This document shows positions 8,829 through 18,664 of a stretch of 47,645 nt of DNA, piece by piece. This DNA comes from Levilactobacillus zymae DSM 19395 (GTDB lineage: Bacteria > Bacillota > Bacilli > Lactobacillales > Lactobacillaceae): positions 1 through 47,645 of the forward strand of contig NZ_AZDW01000006.1 of the NCBI RefSeq assembly GCF_001434115.1, in the 5' to 3' direction. How positions within the stretch are numbered: position 1 is the stretch's first letter; each line of letters starts with the position of its first letter. Both the position numbers and the translations under genes were made by a program. The notes beneath the pieces are model-generated. The model ran no database searches and was not told the DNA's origin. It saw only the letters and a list, made by a program, of their open reading frames with translations.

Positions 8829-9668
8829 TCAGTTGGGATACTTCGCCAGCAACTGCCGCAAGCGCGCGGCCTCGCCCGGCCGTTGGGTCACCCGTGTCAG
8901 TGCCGGTAAATCGTGGGTGTACACGTGGCCCGTGGTCAACTGATCGGCGTAAAGGTCGGCGTAGGGCAACTGCCGGGACCGGGCCAACGCGATCTCGGTG
9001 GTCGCATCGTAGGCCACCTGGCGAAAGGTCACGTTGGGCATCCGCCGGCCCTGCGTGGTGATGATGGCGTATTGCGCGCGTAAATCCTGAGCGAAGCGCC
9101 CCCAGTGGGGAAACGGCATCCCCACGGTGCCGGGGTTCACGATCAGTTGCCCGGCGGTACTTTGCCGCATGAGCTGATGGTGAACGTGGCCGTAGACCAT
9201 CACGTCCGCCCCACCCCGGGCGAGCTGGTCGAACCCGGTTTGGTCGCCTTCCGGACTCAGGGTCTGTCCCGAATTACGGTCCGGTAGGTTATGGGTCAAT
9301 TGGAAGGTCAAGCCGTCCAGCGTAAGGGTCTGCACCATGGGCAAGTGTCGAATCCGCGTCACGTCAGCGGCGGTCAGGTGGTCGTGCACGTAGTCGTCGA
9401 TCCACGATTCGTAGACGTCGCTGGGGTCGTGCGGGTCGATTTTCCCGGCCAATGTTTCCAAGAGGCCGTCCTCCCAGTTGCCCCGCAGGTAGGCCGTGAT
9501 TGGTAACTCATCCAAAAGGGTTAACAGGTCGTGGGCCCCGGGACCCGGCACGAAGAGATCGCCCAGGTACCAAAAGTCGGTACAGTGGGATTGACGCGCA
9601 TCGGCAATGACTGCCTTGAGCGCGGTGACGTTGCCGTGAACGTCCGAAATAACGGCAATTCGATGCAT
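8829..9668 (-). CDS. Calcineurin-like metallophosphoesterase
   Basis: A 279-residue cytoplasmic protein. The dinuclear metal site is visible in order: ISDVHGN near residue 7, YLGDLF near 34, GNWED near 64, the THN histidine, and YGHVHHQ near 160. This pattern belongs to the YfcE/MJ0936-like phosphodiesterase group. The C-terminal 80 residues carry an extra arginine-rich part of unknown role. The substrate is unknown. It has a GAGGTGAG ribosome site, its own terminator, and stands alone downstream of the ThrE-like gene's terminator. Confidence 0.88.
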   Translation of the reverse strand: MHRIAVISDVHGNVTALKAVIADARQSHCTDFWYLGDLFVPGPGAHDLLTLLDELPITAYLRGNWEDGLLETLAGKIDPHDPSDVYESWIDDYVHDHLTAADVTRIRHLPMVQTLTLDGLTFQLTHNLPDRNSGQTLSPEGDQTGFDQLARGGADVMVYGHVHHQLMRQSTAGQLIVNPGTVGMPFPHWGRFAQDLRAQYAIITTQGRRMPNVTFRQVAYDATTEIALARSRQLPYADLYADQLTTGHVYTHDLPALTRVTQRPGEAARLRQLLAKYPN

Positions 9669-9710
9669 ATGCTCACCTCATTTATAGTTTAGTCTAGCAG
9701 ATTCTGACGT

Positions 9711-9747
9711 AAAAGCGGCGCCCACCACCTCAGTGATGACCGCCGCC
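9711..9747 (-). terminator. Terminator of the ThrE-like exporter gene
   Basis: On the minus strand, a two-part stem (GGCGGCG with GCGCCGC, inner CATCAC with GGTGGTG) followed by TTTTA. Confidence 0.6.
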
Positions 9748-9759
9748 AAACGAACCGAA

Positions 9760-11115
9760 TTAATCACAATGCCGCCACTTTTTGTCCAACAGTGCGCGGG
9801 CCACGAACAGCCCTAACGGCAGGAACATGATGATCAGAACGGCCTTGGTCAGCCATAAGGCCCCCACGCCGATCTGATTCATCCCGATGTTGTAAATCGC
9901 CCGGTAGATGTACAAGCCGGGAACCATGATGACGATGGCCGGCACCGTCAGCGAAATGCGCGGATACCCGTTATACCGGTTGACCACCGAGGCAATCAGC
10001 CCCGCCACCAGCGCCCCCGTAAAGGCCGCCGCGGCCGGGGGCATCACCGTAAAGTCGACCAGTTCCAGCCGCAGGGTGTTGGCCACCGCCCCGATGCAAC
10101 CGGCCACGATGGCCATTTTTTGCGAGCTGTTAAACATAATCGAGAAACCGTAGACCCCACAGAAACTGGCCGGGATCCGTAACAACCCGATGACCAACGG
10201 CGACAGACCCAACGGTAGGAAGTCTTCCGGCTTAAAGTGAAAGATCGTGGCGACCAACCAGCCGACCAACGTCGCAATCAACGTAATCATGATAGCGTAG
10301 GCCAGCCGCTCGAGTCCGGAGCGCATATCGAGTTTGGAAATATCCAACATGCTGGTGATAAACGGGAACCCCGGAATCACGAACAACATGGCGCCGATGT
10401 AGCCGGCCTCGTGTTGGGCCAAGACCTGAAACGACGCCTCGAACAGCCGGAAGCTAAACATGTAGACCAGGCAGGCCACCGCCACGCTGACGGCAATCTT
10501 GGCGACCGTCGACATGGTGTGTTCCCCCATCACGGCTCGCACGTAATTCCCGATGCCGGCCCCCAGAAAGGAGCAGACCATTTCGGGAATCCCGCCGCCC
10601 AAGAGAAAAATAAAGGCGCTGCAGGCCAGAGCCGCGGCTAAACCCGAAATCAGCGGCGAATACTGCTTGGGGCGGTTCTGCACCTCGTCGATCATGGCGT
10701 GAATCTCTTGCACGGTCAGAAAGGAAAAGTCGTTGTCGAAGTTCTTCACGACTTCTTCCATGATATTGAGCTTGTCGGTGTTGACCCCGGTGTTCGGCAA
10801 CGCCAAGACCTGCGTATAACTCTGCTCGCTACTGCTGAAGCAGGTGAACTGCAACGAAATCAGCCCGATATCGGCCGAGCAGGTCAGGTTGAGGCTCCGG
10901 GCCACGCGGTCCATGGCGTCGCGCACCCGCCAGGCCCCGGTACCACACGACAACAGGGTAATGCCGATGCGGCCCACGATGGACGCTCTGGCCTGCACGC
11001 TGGCCTCGCGGGCCGGAACGTCCTTATCTTGAATAAAATTTTTCCAGCGAATCTTCATGTGATGCCGGCGAGAGAGCTGTCCTTCTGGGGCACTCGCCGT
11101 TGGTTTCTTATCCAT
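9760..11115 (-). CDS. Threonine/serine exporter family protein (ThrE-like, both domains fused)
   Basis: A 451-residue membrane protein. Residues about 40-170 are the soluble ThrE N-terminal region (GRIGITLLSCGTGAWRVRDA). About ten helices follow, the last four or five resembling the short ThrE_2 module. In many Firmicutes the two modules are separate genes; here they are one chain. The family exports small hydrophilic amino acids such as threonine or serine by proton antiport; the actual substrate is inferred. ATG 11115 follows GGAGGAGA. A strong promoter lies at 11177-11206. Confidence 0.85.
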   Translation of the reverse strand: MDKKPTASAPEGQLSRRHHMKIRWKNFIQDKDVPAREASVQARASIVGRIGITLLSCGTGAWRVRDAMDRVARSLNLTCSADIGLISLQFTCFSSSEQSYTQVLALPNTGVNTDKLNIMEEVVKNFDNDFSFLTVQEIHAMIDEVQNRPKQYSPLISGLAAALACSAFIFLLGGGIPEMVCSFLGAGIGNYVRAVMGEHTMSTVAKIAVSVAVACLVYMFSFRLFEASFQVLAQHEAGYIGAMLFVIPGFPFITSMLDISKLDMRSGLERLAYAIMITLIATLVGWLVATIFHFKPEDFLPLGLSPLVIGLLRIPASFCGVYGFSIMFNSSQKMAIVAGCIGAVANTLRLELVDFTVMPPAAAAFTGALVAGLIASVVNRYNGYPRISLTVPAIVIMVPGLYIYRAIYNIGMNQIGVGALWLTKAVLIIMFLPLGLFVARALLDKKWRHCD

Positions 11116-11176
11116 ATTCTCCTCCGTTAACCCTTAACTAGTTTTAGGAAACGTCATTCAGCTAATCATCCTTTTC

Positions 11177-11206
11177 ATTATAGAAGCATTGCCCCACCGG
11201 CTTCAA
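11177..11206 (-). promoter_or_regulatory. Promoter of the ThrE-like exporter gene
   Basis: Minus strand -35 TTGAAG (11206-11201), 18-bp spacer, perfect -10 TATAAT (11182-11177). Confidence 0.65.
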
Positions 11207-11280
11207 TACAGGATTGTGCCGTTAGCGCTTACAATTAAAAGGGCGTATACTTGATTTAAATAGTCTAGGAGGCGTTTTCG

Positions 11281-11511
11281 ATGTTAAATCACCTATGGTC
11301 TACGCACCATCGTCCACTCTCTAAGCGCGCCCGTCAGCGTTTGTTACCGCTGGCGGCCTTCGAATTCACGGCGAGCACCCTGGCCCTCAGCGACCTACTG
11401 CGCGCCAATTCCTTCCGTCACGGTAATAAATTCTTGTGGTTCTGCCTGGCCTTCGTCCAACCGATTGGCCCGTGGCTATACTTTGCTTTCGGGCAGGAAC
11501 GCGACGATTAA
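11281..11511 (+). CDS. Small PLDc_N-type membrane protein
   Basis: A 76-residue protein. The C-terminal half, NKFLWFCLAFVQPIGPWLYF, matches the PLDc N-terminal two-helix motif in which a tryptophan-rich helix ends in PIGPxxYF. Here the first helix is weak (PLAAFEFTASTLALSDLL), and a basic N-terminus precedes it. Such stand-alone domains have no defined biochemical role. TAGGAGGCG lies eight bases before ATG, and a -10 TATACT at 11246 precedes. It is monocistronic and ends at a terminator shared with the convergent amidotransferase-like gene. Confidence 0.75.
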   Translation: MLNHLWSTHHRPLSKRARQRLLPLAAFEFTASTLALSDLLRANSFRHGNKFLWFCLAFVQPIGPWLYFAFGQERDD

Positions 11512-11526
11512 GTTCCCTTGCGGCAT

Positions 11527-11562
11527 AAAAATGGATTCGACCACCCGGCCGAATCCATTTTT
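11527..11562. terminator. Bidirectional terminator
   Basis: AAAATGGATTCG / CGAATCCATTTT stem with A and T flanks between convergent genes. Confidence 0.85.
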
Positions 11563-11564
11563 AA

Positions 11565-12230
11565 TTACGAATTAATATAATCGAGTAACTGAAAGAGCAT
11601 GCGCCGGTTTTGACGGGGAATCGGATGATCCACGATTTCCTGTGCCGTCTGGTGAATCACCGACCCAATCAAGTAAGGGTAATCGTTGACCATCATCTCG
11701 CGCACGTTGTTGCGCCGCGGTTCCAGGTGAAACTGGAGGCCAATCACCCGGTGATTTAAGACAAAGCCCTGATTGCGGACCCGGTCGCTCGAAAATAACA
11801 AATCGGCGTGGGCCGGAATTTCAAACATTTCCTCGTGCCAGTGCAACACGTCGGCCTTAAGCGGAATCCCGCGGACCGTGGTGGCCTGCCGGTAAACCGG
11901 GGCCCAGCCCACTTCTTTGGCCGGAGCCTTGGTCACCGGATAGCCCAGCGTTTTGGTAATCTGCTGGGCGCCGAAACACACGCCAAAGAGCGGTTTGTTT
12001 TGGGCCAACAGGGCTTGGATCAACTGCCGTTCCTGACCGATCCACGGCAGATCGTCGTTGGGACTCATCGGTCCACCCAAGATCACCAACATGTCGGTCT
12101 GCGCCGCGCTGGGCAGGTGGCCGAACTGGTACGGGTGGTACACGTACAGGTCAAATCCGTGGGTGTTGGCCCAATCTTCAATCATTCCGGGCCCCTCGTT
12201 GGGGGTGTGCTGTAAGACGTTAATTCGCAT
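11565..12230 (-). CDS. Class I glutamine amidotransferase-like protein
   Basis: A 221-residue stand-alone GATase1 domain of the GMP-synthase-like type. The nucleophile elbow GVCFGAQ at about residues 83-89 and GLQFHLEPR (His/Glu of the triad) near 165-173 are intact, so glutamine or gamma-glutamyl hydrolysis is plausible. No synthetase partner is nearby. Relatives act on gamma-glutamyl compounds or have unknown substrates. Its leader of about 70 nt can form a hairpin (TTGGGGA...TCCCCAG, about 12266-12293). A -10 TATAAT lies near 12295-12300. Confidence 0.85.
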   Translation of the reverse strand: MRINVLQHTPNEGPGMIEDWANTHGFDLYVYHPYQFGHLPSAAQTDMLVILGGPMSPNDDLPWIGQERQLIQALLAQNKPLFGVCFGAQQITKTLGYPVTKAPAKEVGWAPVYRQATTVRGIPLKADVLHWHEEMFEIPAHADLLFSSDRVRNQGFVLNHRVIGLQFHLEPRRNNVREMMVNDYPYLIGSVIHQTAQEIVDHPIPRQNRRMLFQLLDYINS

Positions 12231-12368
12231 AGAATCCCTTCCATCAACGGCAATGTTTGGCTGGGGATCGCCTGCAATTCCCCAAGATGGGCCTATTATA
12301 ACATGTTTAATAAAAGGGGCCCTAGCGTTCGCCGTCTCAGTTGCCCGCCTTGCATACCAGATAACGTA

Positions 12369-13976
12369 TTAATTGCGGCTGCCATAATCTAAAACCATCA
12401 GCTCGGCCATGGCGACTTCGCGATATAGACTGTTGAACAGCTCTTCGGAAACCTCGTGCTGGGTGTAGTACAGGTCAATCAAGTATTGCCGTTCGGTTTT
12501 GAAGACCCGCTGATAGGTCGCAATCAACAAATTCATTTCGGCCTGCGTGTATTCGGGATGGCGGACCATTCGCCGCCACTCACTGACAAACTGCTGAACC
12601 GTGGTATGCCCGTCTTGGGATTTCAAATCAAACGTGACGGCCTGCTTAAACTCGTCAGATAGCTCCGGTAAGTCGTCCAGGTGATCGATGCCGCGCTGAA
12701 TCATCTTCTCGCGCACTTGGCGAATATCTTGGGCCAACGCCTCATCGGTCTCGATCTTGGGTAACATCAGCCGGAACAGAATCGTCGGCACCACCATACT
12801 TAAGATGATCAGCACGCTTTCCGACATCAACACCAGGTTAAAGTCCTGCGTCTTAACCTGCGTTGCGGCCACGGTAAAGGCCAACGCAAAGGTAACCGCC
12901 CCGTGAATGCCACCCAGCGCAAAGATCCAAGCTGACCGATTATCGCGTCGTTGAACCAGCCGACAGTAGACGTACCGACCAAGCAGGTTGGCCACGTAAA
13001 GAATCACCCCGACCCCAATCCAAATCAGACTGCCGTGATAGGTCACAGATTTGTCCAGCGACGTCCGGACTAACATGATTCCTAGCACCACAAAAACAAC
13101 GCTGTTGAGCACGTCGCTGACCAGATCCATTAATTGAAAACTATCGTAGGCCAGTTTGGGGTTGGCTAAAGCGCTCCGTTCCCCTTCGGCGTTGTGCACC
13201 AGACCAGCGAAGACCACGGCGATGATGCCGGAGACGTGGAGTTCTTCGGCCCCGAAATACAGGAAGAACGGCGTCAGCATGTAGATAACCTTCAACGGCG
13301 TGCCCCGGTTATAAGTATTATTGATGAAGTTCAACCGCGACCGCAACATGCTCTGCCGCAGATAAATCAAAACGCCGCTGACCAGGGAGCCGAAAATCAC
13401 CCCACCCAGTGCGGAATAGAGGAAGTCGCCTAACGTTTGACCGTAATTAATGTAGCCGTTAACGTACCAGAGAATCGCCATGTTCAGCAAGATGATGCCG
13501 GACGCGTCGTTGAATAACGATTCGAGTTTCAACGAGGTGGCTTCCCGGCGGGGCAGTTCCAGCCCCATCACCACGGACTCGGTGGCCGTGGCGTCGGTCG
13601 GCGTGCTGATGGCCGCCAAGATAAAGGCTAACGGTAGCCCCAGTGAGGTGAGCCAGGCCGTGCTAAAGCCAGCGACCACGGCGCACACGATGACCATCCC
13701 CACAGTTAAACTAATAATCTGGCGAAAATTTCGCCCCACGCTATTCATCCGGGTACCCTGGCCCTCGAAGAACAGCAGGGGCGCCACGATCAACCCAATA
13801 AACACGTCCGCGTCAAACTTTGCCACCAACCCGTTTAGCACGGGAATTGCTGCTAACACGCCACCCAGCACCATACTAACGTAATTGACCGAAATCTTCG
13901 GTACCAATTGGCGATTGACGATGATACTTAAAGTGGCCGCCAAAATCAGGGTGGTCGTTGAAACTAGGAGGGTCAT
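12369..13976 (-). CDS. CPA1-family Na+/H+ antiporter
   Basis: A 535-residue cytoplasmic-membrane exchanger with about 12 helices over residues 1-400 and a hydrophilic regulatory tail of about 130 residues. The CPA1 ion-site signatures are visible: STPTDATATESV (about 120-131) and LESLFNDASGIILL (about 151-164, with the ND pair). It probably exports Na+ or K+/Li+ in exchange for protons and takes part in pH and salt tolerance. ATG 13976 follows AAGGAAGTGATGGGGG. No convincing terminator was seen in the 137 bp before the amidotransferase-like gene on the same strand. Confidence 0.9.
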   Translation of the reverse strand: MTLLVSTTTLILAATLSIIVNRQLVPKISVNYVSMVLGGVLAAIPVLNGLVAKFDADVFIGLIVAPLLFFEGQGTRMNSVGRNFRQIISLTVGMVIVCAVVAGFSTAWLTSLGLPLAFILAAISTPTDATATESVVMGLELPRREATSLKLESLFNDASGIILLNMAILWYVNGYINYGQTLGDFLYSALGGVIFGSLVSGVLIYLRQSMLRSRLNFINNTYNRGTPLKVIYMLTPFFLYFGAEELHVSGIIAVVFAGLVHNAEGERSALANPKLAYDSFQLMDLVSDVLNSVVFVVLGIMLVRTSLDKSVTYHGSLIWIGVGVILYVANLLGRYVYCRLVQRRDNRSAWIFALGGIHGAVTFALAFTVAATQVKTQDFNLVLMSESVLIILSMVVPTILFRLMLPKIETDEALAQDIRQVREKMIQRGIDHLDDLPELSDEFKQAVTFDLKSQDGHTTVQQFVSEWRRMVRHPEYTQAEMNLLIATYQRVFKTERQYLIDLYYTQHEVSEELFNSLYREVAMAELMVLDYGSRN

Positions 13977-14163
13977 CCCCCATCACTTCCTTATCCGCTG
14001 GCTATTTCATTACACTAAGAACCGTTACTAGCCATCATTATTTTTTGGCTTTATCATACCGTTTCCGGTTTCTGCTGACCATCAAAGCGATCCCGCATAA
14101 AAAAATTTTTAGCCACCAGCACTTTTTTTGACCCATAACGGGCAAAATCGTGGTAGAATATCT

Positions 14164-14185
14164 TGATTCACAATATGCTGAATCA
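14164..14185. promoter_or_regulatory. Operator-like inverted repeat upstream of the SMR gene
   Basis: TGATTCA, 8-bp spacer, TGAATCA is a perfect 7-bp inverted repeat 57 bp before the start codon. A weaker GTGT...ACAC dyad follows near 14213. The pattern suits a TetR-like repressor, not encoded nearby. Confidence 0.4.
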
Positions 14186-14241
14186 TTAGTGATGTGTCAT
14201 TTATCACACCACATAACTTTACGATGCGGAGGCGCACAAGC

Positions 14242-14559
14242 ATGGGATACTTATACTTAGGCATTGCTATCACGGGGGAACTCGTGGGCACGAATTTGTT
14301 AAAGGCTTCGGCCGGATTCACGCGGTTGTTTTTCACAATGGGGAGTTTAGCGGCGTATGTACTTTGCTTTTATTTCTTATCGTTAGCCATTAAAACGATT
14401 AACCTGAATATCGCCTATGCCTTGTGGGCCGGCGTCGGCATCGTGGCCACCACCGCATTATCCGTGCTGGTCTGGCACGAGCAGCTCAACCCGGTGATTA
14501 TCTTTGGGATTGGGTTTATCGTAGTGGGCACCATTCTGTTAAACATCAACGTAAGCTAA
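14242..14559 (+). CDS. Small multidrug resistance (SMR) transporter
   Basis: A 105-residue protein with four transmembrane helices, the standard EmrE/QacC size. The conserved membrane glutamate (Glu13, in GIAITGELVGT) couples proton entry to drug efflux. KASAGFTRL and the helix-3 motif NIAYALWAGVGIV are typical of the drug-efflux branch. SMR pumps work as antiparallel dimers; a single gene suffices for a dual-topology homodimer. ATG 14242 is chosen because GGAGG ends ten bases before it; the frame stays open upstream to 14194. It ends at a terminator shared with the phosphoketolase gene. Confidence 0.92.
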   Translation: MGYLYLGIAITGELVGTNLLKASAGFTRLFFTMGSLAAYVLCFYFLSLAIKTINLNIAYALWAGVGIVATTALSVLVWHEQLNPVIIFGIGFIVVGTILLNINVS

Positions 14560-14576
14560 CACTTATAAAACCAGTA

Positions 14577-14615
14577 AAAGAGCAACGCCCGGCAGCAGGG
14601 GCGTTGCTCTTTTTT
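14577..14615. terminator. Bidirectional terminator
   Basis: AAAGAGCAACGCCC / GGGCGTTGCTCTTT stem with flanking A and T runs between convergent genes. Confidence 0.88.
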
Positions 14616-14632
14616 AGGAAGTGAACCCAAAG

Positions 14633-17020
14633 TTAGTTCCCTTGAAAGGGATTGGACCAGCGCCATGCCCGCACTTCGGGAATATCCCGACCGTATTCGC
14701 GGATGTAATCATGGTGCTTCTGGAGTAACTGATTCATCTGGTGGTCGAAGTCCTGCGCTTGGGTCGCAAACGCCGTCTTGTGGATGGCTGACTTCGCCAG
14801 GTGGAACCGGTCTAGTTCGTTTAACACCCGCATATCGAACGGCGTGGTAATGTCCCCGTTTTCACGGTAACCGTGGAAGTCGATATTGTGGTTGTGCCGG
14901 GCGTAAACCAGACCTCTAAACGTATTTTCAAAGCCGTGGAAGGCGAAGATTACCGGCGCATCCGTGGTAAAGTAGCGGTCAAATTCCGCATCCGTCAGAC
15001 CACGACTGTCTTGGTCCGCCCCCGCCGGCCGGAGTTTCAAGATATCCACCACGTTGACGAAGCGTACCCGCAACTTCGGAAAGGCTTGGTGCAAAAGGTC
15101 GATGGCCGCCAAGCATTCCATGGTGGCCTCCGTTCCGGCCGCCGCAAATACCACGTCGGGATGACCTTCATCGTTAGACGCCCACGGAATGATGCCCAGG
15201 CCTTGGTGGACCAGCGTTTGCGCTTCGTCTAAGCTGAACCACTGGGGCCGAGGGTGCTTCGATGCCACGATCAAATTGATTTTTTCGCGCACGGTCAAGG
15301 CCTTGTGCATCACGGCCAATAACGAGTTGGCGTCGGCCGGGATGTATTCGTTCACCAGTTCGTGGCCCTTTTCCGCCAGGTGACCCAGCATGCCGGGATC
15401 TTGGTGCGTGTACCCGTTATGGTCCTGCTGGAAGGCGTGCGAGACGTTCATGATGTTCAATGACGGGTAATCGTGCCGCCAAGGTTGTTCGGACGCCTTA
15501 CGCAACCACTTGTAGTGCTGCGTCAACATCGAGTCGATGACCCGGGTAAACGCCTCGTAGGAAGCAAAGAAGCCGTGCCGACCACTCAACACATATCCCT
15601 CTAACCAGCCCTCTGCTTGGTGTTCCGACAACTGCGCGTCCAGGACCCGACCCGCGGGGGCCATGTCCTCGTCATTGGGTTCTTGAATCGGTTCTAGCCA
15701 CTGCCGTTTACCGTAGTCCAGCATACTGAAGAATTTGTTGGACTTGGTTTCGTCGGGGCCAAACGCCCGGAACGTGGACGCGTTGGTCTTCATGGCCTGG
15801 GTCAACATTTTCGCTAAGACCTCGGTATCCTGGGCGTCTTGAGCCCCCGGTCGGTCGATCTGCACCGCGTAAGGTTGAAGATCCGGCAACTTCAGTGGTT
15901 GTGGGGACAACCCGCCGTTCACGATTGGGTTCATCGCCATGCGTTGCGTCCCCCGCGGCGTGGTGGCCTGAATGTCGGCGTTGAGCGCGCCATTTTCATC
16001 AAACAGGGTCCCTGGGTGATACGACCGTAACCAGTTGACCAGCAGATCCTGATTTTCCATGTGCGTCGCGTCCACCGGGATCGGCACCTGGTGCGCCCGG
16101 AACGACCCAGCGATTGGCAGGTGATCCAGGTCGTATTGCGGTCCCGTCCACCCCTTAGGCGACCGCAGGATCAGGAGCGGCCAGGTCGGTAGCGTCTCGT
16201 CGTGGGTTCGGCGCGCTTTGGTCTGAATGGCTTGAATCTGTTCCACGATGCGGTCCATGGTTTGCGCCATGCGCTCGTGCACCGCCATCTCGTCGCTACG
16301 TTGACCGTCCGTTTCAACGAAATAGGGTTGCCAGCCTAAGCCTTCGAAGTAGTCGTTCAATTCTTGGTCCGTCATCCGCGATAAGATCGTCGGGTTCGAA
16401 ATCTTAAAGCCGTTGAGGTTCAGCATCGGCAAAATGGCGCCGTCGTTGACCGGATTGATAAATTTATTAGAGAACCACGAGGTGGCTAACGGACCGGTCT
16501 CGGCCTCGCCGTCACCAATTTCCACGGCCGCAATCTGATTCGGATTGTCCAAGATGGCGCCAACCCCGTGCGAGATGGAATAGCCCAGTTCGCCCCCTTC
16601 GTGCATGGACCCCGGCGTTTCTGGTGCCGCGTGAGATGCCACCCCACCGGGGAACGAGAACTGCTTGAACAGGCGTTGAAGCCCCGTGGTGTCCCGCGTG
16701 ATTCGAGGATAAATTTCGCTATAACTGCCGTCCAGGTAGGAATTGGAAACCATCACCTGGCCCCCGTGACCGGAACCCTCGATGTAAAACATCTTCAGGT
16801 TGTACTTCTTGATGACCCGGTTCAGGTGCGCGTACATGAAGTTCTGCGAGGCAATGGTTCCCCAGTGCCCAATGGGTTTAAACTTCACGTCATCGGCCCG
16901 CAACTCGCGTCTTAACAAAGGATTGTCGCGTAAATATAACTGGCCCACCGAAATGTAATTTGCCGCACGCCAATACTTGTCAACCAGCGTCAAATAGTCT
17001 CGTGAATCAAAATCAGTCAT
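14633..17020 (-). CDS. xpkA: Xylulose-5-phosphate/fructose-6-phosphate phosphoketolase
   Basis: A TPP enzyme cleaving xylulose 5-phosphate (often also fructose 6-phosphate) with phosphate into acetyl phosphate and a triose or tetrose phosphate. It is the key step of heterolactic fermentation. The 795 residues match the family. Visible signatures include the early EGSGHGGQ (about 87-94), [11 protein letters not shown], the TPP motif [14 protein letters not shown], and [19 protein letters not shown] 17020 follows AGGAGGG; the frame stays open upstream to 17113 but lacks a ribosome site there. It has its own promoter and lies downstream of a LysR gene on the same strand, which could regulate it. 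Confidence 0.95.
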   Translation of the reverse strand: MTDFDSRDYLTLVDKYWRAANYISVGQLYLRDNPLLRRELRADDVKFKPIGHWGTIASQNFMYAHLNRVIKKYNLKMFYIEGSGHGGQVMVSNSYLDGSYSEIYPRITRDTTGLQRLFKQFSFPGGVASHAAPETPGSMHEGGELGYSISHGVGAILDNPNQIAAVEIGDGEAETGPLATSWFSNKFINPVNDGAILPMLNLNGFKISNPTILSRMTDQELNDYFEGLGWQPYFVETDGQRSDEMAVHERMAQTMDRIVEQIQAIQTKARRTHDETLPTWPLLILRSPKGWTGPQYDLDHLPIAGSFRAHQVPIPVDATHMENQDLLVNWLRSYHPGTLFDENGALNADIQATTPRGTQRMAMNPIVNGGLSPQPLKLPDLQPYAVQIDRPGAQDAQDTEVLAKMLTQAMKTNASTFRAFGPDETKSNKFFSMLDYGKRQWLEPIQEPNDEDMAPAGRVLDAQLSEHQAEGWLEGYVLSGRHGFFASYEAFTRVIDSMLTQHYKWLRKASEQPWRHDYPSLNIMNVSHAFQQDHNGYTHQDPGMLGHLAEKGHELVNEYIPADANSLLAVMHKALTVREKINLIVASKHPRPQWFSLDEAQTLVHQGLGIIPWASNDEGHPDVVFAAAGTEATMECLAAIDLLHQAFPKLRVRFVNVVDILKLRPAGADQDSRGLTDAEFDRYFTTDAPVIFAFHGFENTFRGLVYARHNHNIDFHGYRENGDITTPFDMRVLNELDRFHLAKSAIHKTAFATQAQDFDHQMNQLLQKHHDYIREYGRDIPEVRAWRWSNPFQGN

Positions 17021-17084
17021 GCTAAAGCCCTCCTTGTTTAACCGTTTTGCAAATTGGAGCGACCCAATTGCAATTGATGGCTTT

Positions 17085-17113
17085 AGTTTAAGCGCAAACC
17101 CCAAGAACCACAA
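17085..17113 (-). promoter_or_regulatory. Candidate phosphoketolase promoter
   Basis: Minus strand -35 TTGTGG (17113-17108), 17-bp spacer, -10 TAAACT (17090-17085), 65 bp before the start codon. I found no clear CcpA cre site. Confidence 0.55.
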
Positions 17114-17170
17114 GGCTTTGGCGATTCCGATCCTTTATATCGGTCTATAAATTATTTTTATCGATAGGTC

Positions 17171-17998
17171 CTAATCAGTCGTCAACATTGATTGAAGGGC
17201 CTGATAAACCGCGCGCAACTGGCCGTCTAGCACCACGTCGGCCTGGTTAGATAACAGGTAAAATTGCCGGTCGAAATGGGCGCCTAGGGGGTGCGCCGTG
17301 ACGCCCGCGGGAACCAGGCGTTGGGAGACCACCGTCTGCCCCATCCCCCGTTGGACCAGGGACAAAATCAGGTTGACGTTGTCAATTTCAATCAGTTGTT
17401 GGGGCACAATGCCCGCTTCTTGCAGGTACTGGTGAGTGTATTGATAAGTCCCCGACCCCCGCTCACGGGTCAACCAGATGCCCGTGTCTTCACCGATGCG
17501 CACCAGTTGGTCGTGCATCACCGCCACCCGTTCGATACCGTTCGCCACCACCGGTTTTTCGATCAACCCAATTTGGAGTTGGTGGGCTTGGAGCTGTTGT
17601 AAGACCTGTTGGGAATTCATCATCTTGATGCGTAACGCCGCCTGGGGAAACTGCGCGTGTAGCTGCGGAACCAGATCCGGCAAGAGGGTCAGTGCAATCG
17701 TCTGTGAGGCGCCCAGGACCACCATCAACGACTTCTGCTGGGTGGTGGCTTCCAGCTTGCGAGTCGTGGTTTGCCACGTGGCTAATAGCTGGGTCGAATC
17801 GGCGTACAGGATTTGCGCCGCCGTGGTGGGTTCGACGTCGTGATTGCCACTGCGTTGGAAGAGCTGCACGCCTAGTTGGGCTTCCAGTTGTTTGATTTGG
17901 TGGGAAATGGTCGGTTGGGTCACGAAGAGTTGGGCGGCCGTTAGCGAAAAACTCCGGGTCTCGTACACCAAGCGGAAGGTCTTGAGATAGTTAAACAT
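17171..17998 (-). CDS. LysR-family transcriptional regulator
   Basis: 275 residues. The N-terminal winged helix (about 1-60) shows FSLTAAQLFVTQPTISHQIK and then LEAQLGVQLFQRSG, the LysR DNA-binding signature. Residues about 90-275 form the two-lobed effector domain. The effector is unknown. ATG 17998 overlaps the stop of the acetyltransferase gene by 8 bp and follows GGGAGG, so the two are translationally coupled. In-frame sequence upstream (to 18082) lies inside the acetyltransferase gene. Being directly upstream of phosphoketolase makes that gene a possible target. Confidence 0.88.
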   Translation of the reverse strand: MFNYLKTFRLVYETRSFSLTAAQLFVTQPTISHQIKQLEAQLGVQLFQRSGNHDVEPTTAAQILYADSTQLLATWQTTTRKLEATTQQKSLMVVLGASQTIALTLLPDLVPQLHAQFPQAALRIKMMNSQQVLQQLQAHQLQIGLIEKPVVANGIERVAVMHDQLVRIGEDTGIWLTRERGSGTYQYTHQYLQEAGIVPQQLIEIDNVNLILSLVQRGMGQTVVSQRLVPAGVTAHPLGAHFDRQFYLLSNQADVVLDGQLRAVYQALQSMLTTD

Positions 17999-18527
17999 GG
18001 GCGGCTGCCTCCCCGTTAGCCGACGCAAACGTTCGTTTAAACCACAAGGCGTCGGCCGGATCGTGGTCGCTCGCCACGTCACCGGTCGCTGCGACTGGTT
18101 GAAAGCCCAACTTAGCTAAGACCCGTTGTGATTGATGATTCTCCGGCAGACAATCCGCGTATAAATTGGTCAAGCTACCGCCCTCGCGCCGGATCAACGT
18201 CCAGCTGGCACTGACTGCGGCCGCCATGTAGCCGTGCCCCCAGGCGTTGGGTTCCAGGAAGTACCCCAGATCGTACGTGGCCGGCTGGTCCTGGTGCGGG
18301 TAGTACAGAATGGCGCCGATAAAGTGGTGTTCAACCCGGTCGACCACCGCGAAGGCGTAGGGGCTGTGGCGGTCCTTTTCAAACCAGTAAGCTAATAAGT
18401 CCGGCGCCGTACTGCTGGTGGCCCCGTTCGCGGTCGCCATCACGGGATAGGCCAGGATGCGCTGGTAGTCCGCCAGGTCGCTTTCGACCAGGTTGCGCAC
18501 CCGCAACCGCTGTGTGTCTTCAATCAT
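17991..18527 (-). CDS. GNAT-family N-acetyltransferase (RimJ/RimL-like)
   Basis: A 178-residue GNAT protein. It opens TQRLRVRNLVESDLADYQRI as RimJ/RimL relatives do, and has the acetyl-CoA region YFLEPNAWGHGYMAAAV (about 101-117) and NHQSQRVLAKLGFQPV near the end. These enzymes acetylate ribosomal proteins, antibiotics or small amines; the acceptor is unknown. ATG 18527 follows AGAGGG. It is the first gene of a pair with LysR, divergent from merR across a palindrome that may couple their control. Confidence 0.87.
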   Translation of the reverse strand: MIEDTQRLRVRNLVESDLADYQRILAYPVMATANGATSSTAPDLLAYWFEKDRHSPYAFAVVDRVEHHFIGAILYYPHQDQPATYDLGYFLEPNAWGHGYMAAAVSASWTLIRREGGSLTNLYADCLPENHQSQRVLAKLGFQPVAATGDVASDHDPADALWFKRTFASANGEAAAHV

Positions 18528-18599
18528 GGAGATGCCCTCTTTCGTCAGTGTGAATGTCCCCATTATACCGCGTGCGATCCCCGCGCCCGGCGGAATCAG

Positions 18600-18649
18600 T
18601 TGCGAAATTTCAAGCGAACAATTATAGTTGGACTTAACTTTAAGTCTAG
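18600..18649. promoter_or_regulatory. Divergent merR/GNAT control region with a dyad
   Basis: The dyad GACTTAACTTTAAGTC (18631-18646; 7-bp arms) lies between the genes. Rightward: -35 TTGCGA (18603-18608), 17 bp, -10 TATAGT near 18624-18629, so the dyad covers the merR start. Leftward: TATAAT (18626-18621) with TTCTAG 19 bp upstream or CTAGAC 17 bp upstream. A 19-bp spacer with an internal dyad would be MerR-like. Confidence 0.5.
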
Positions 18650-18664
18650 AAAGTAGGTAATCCC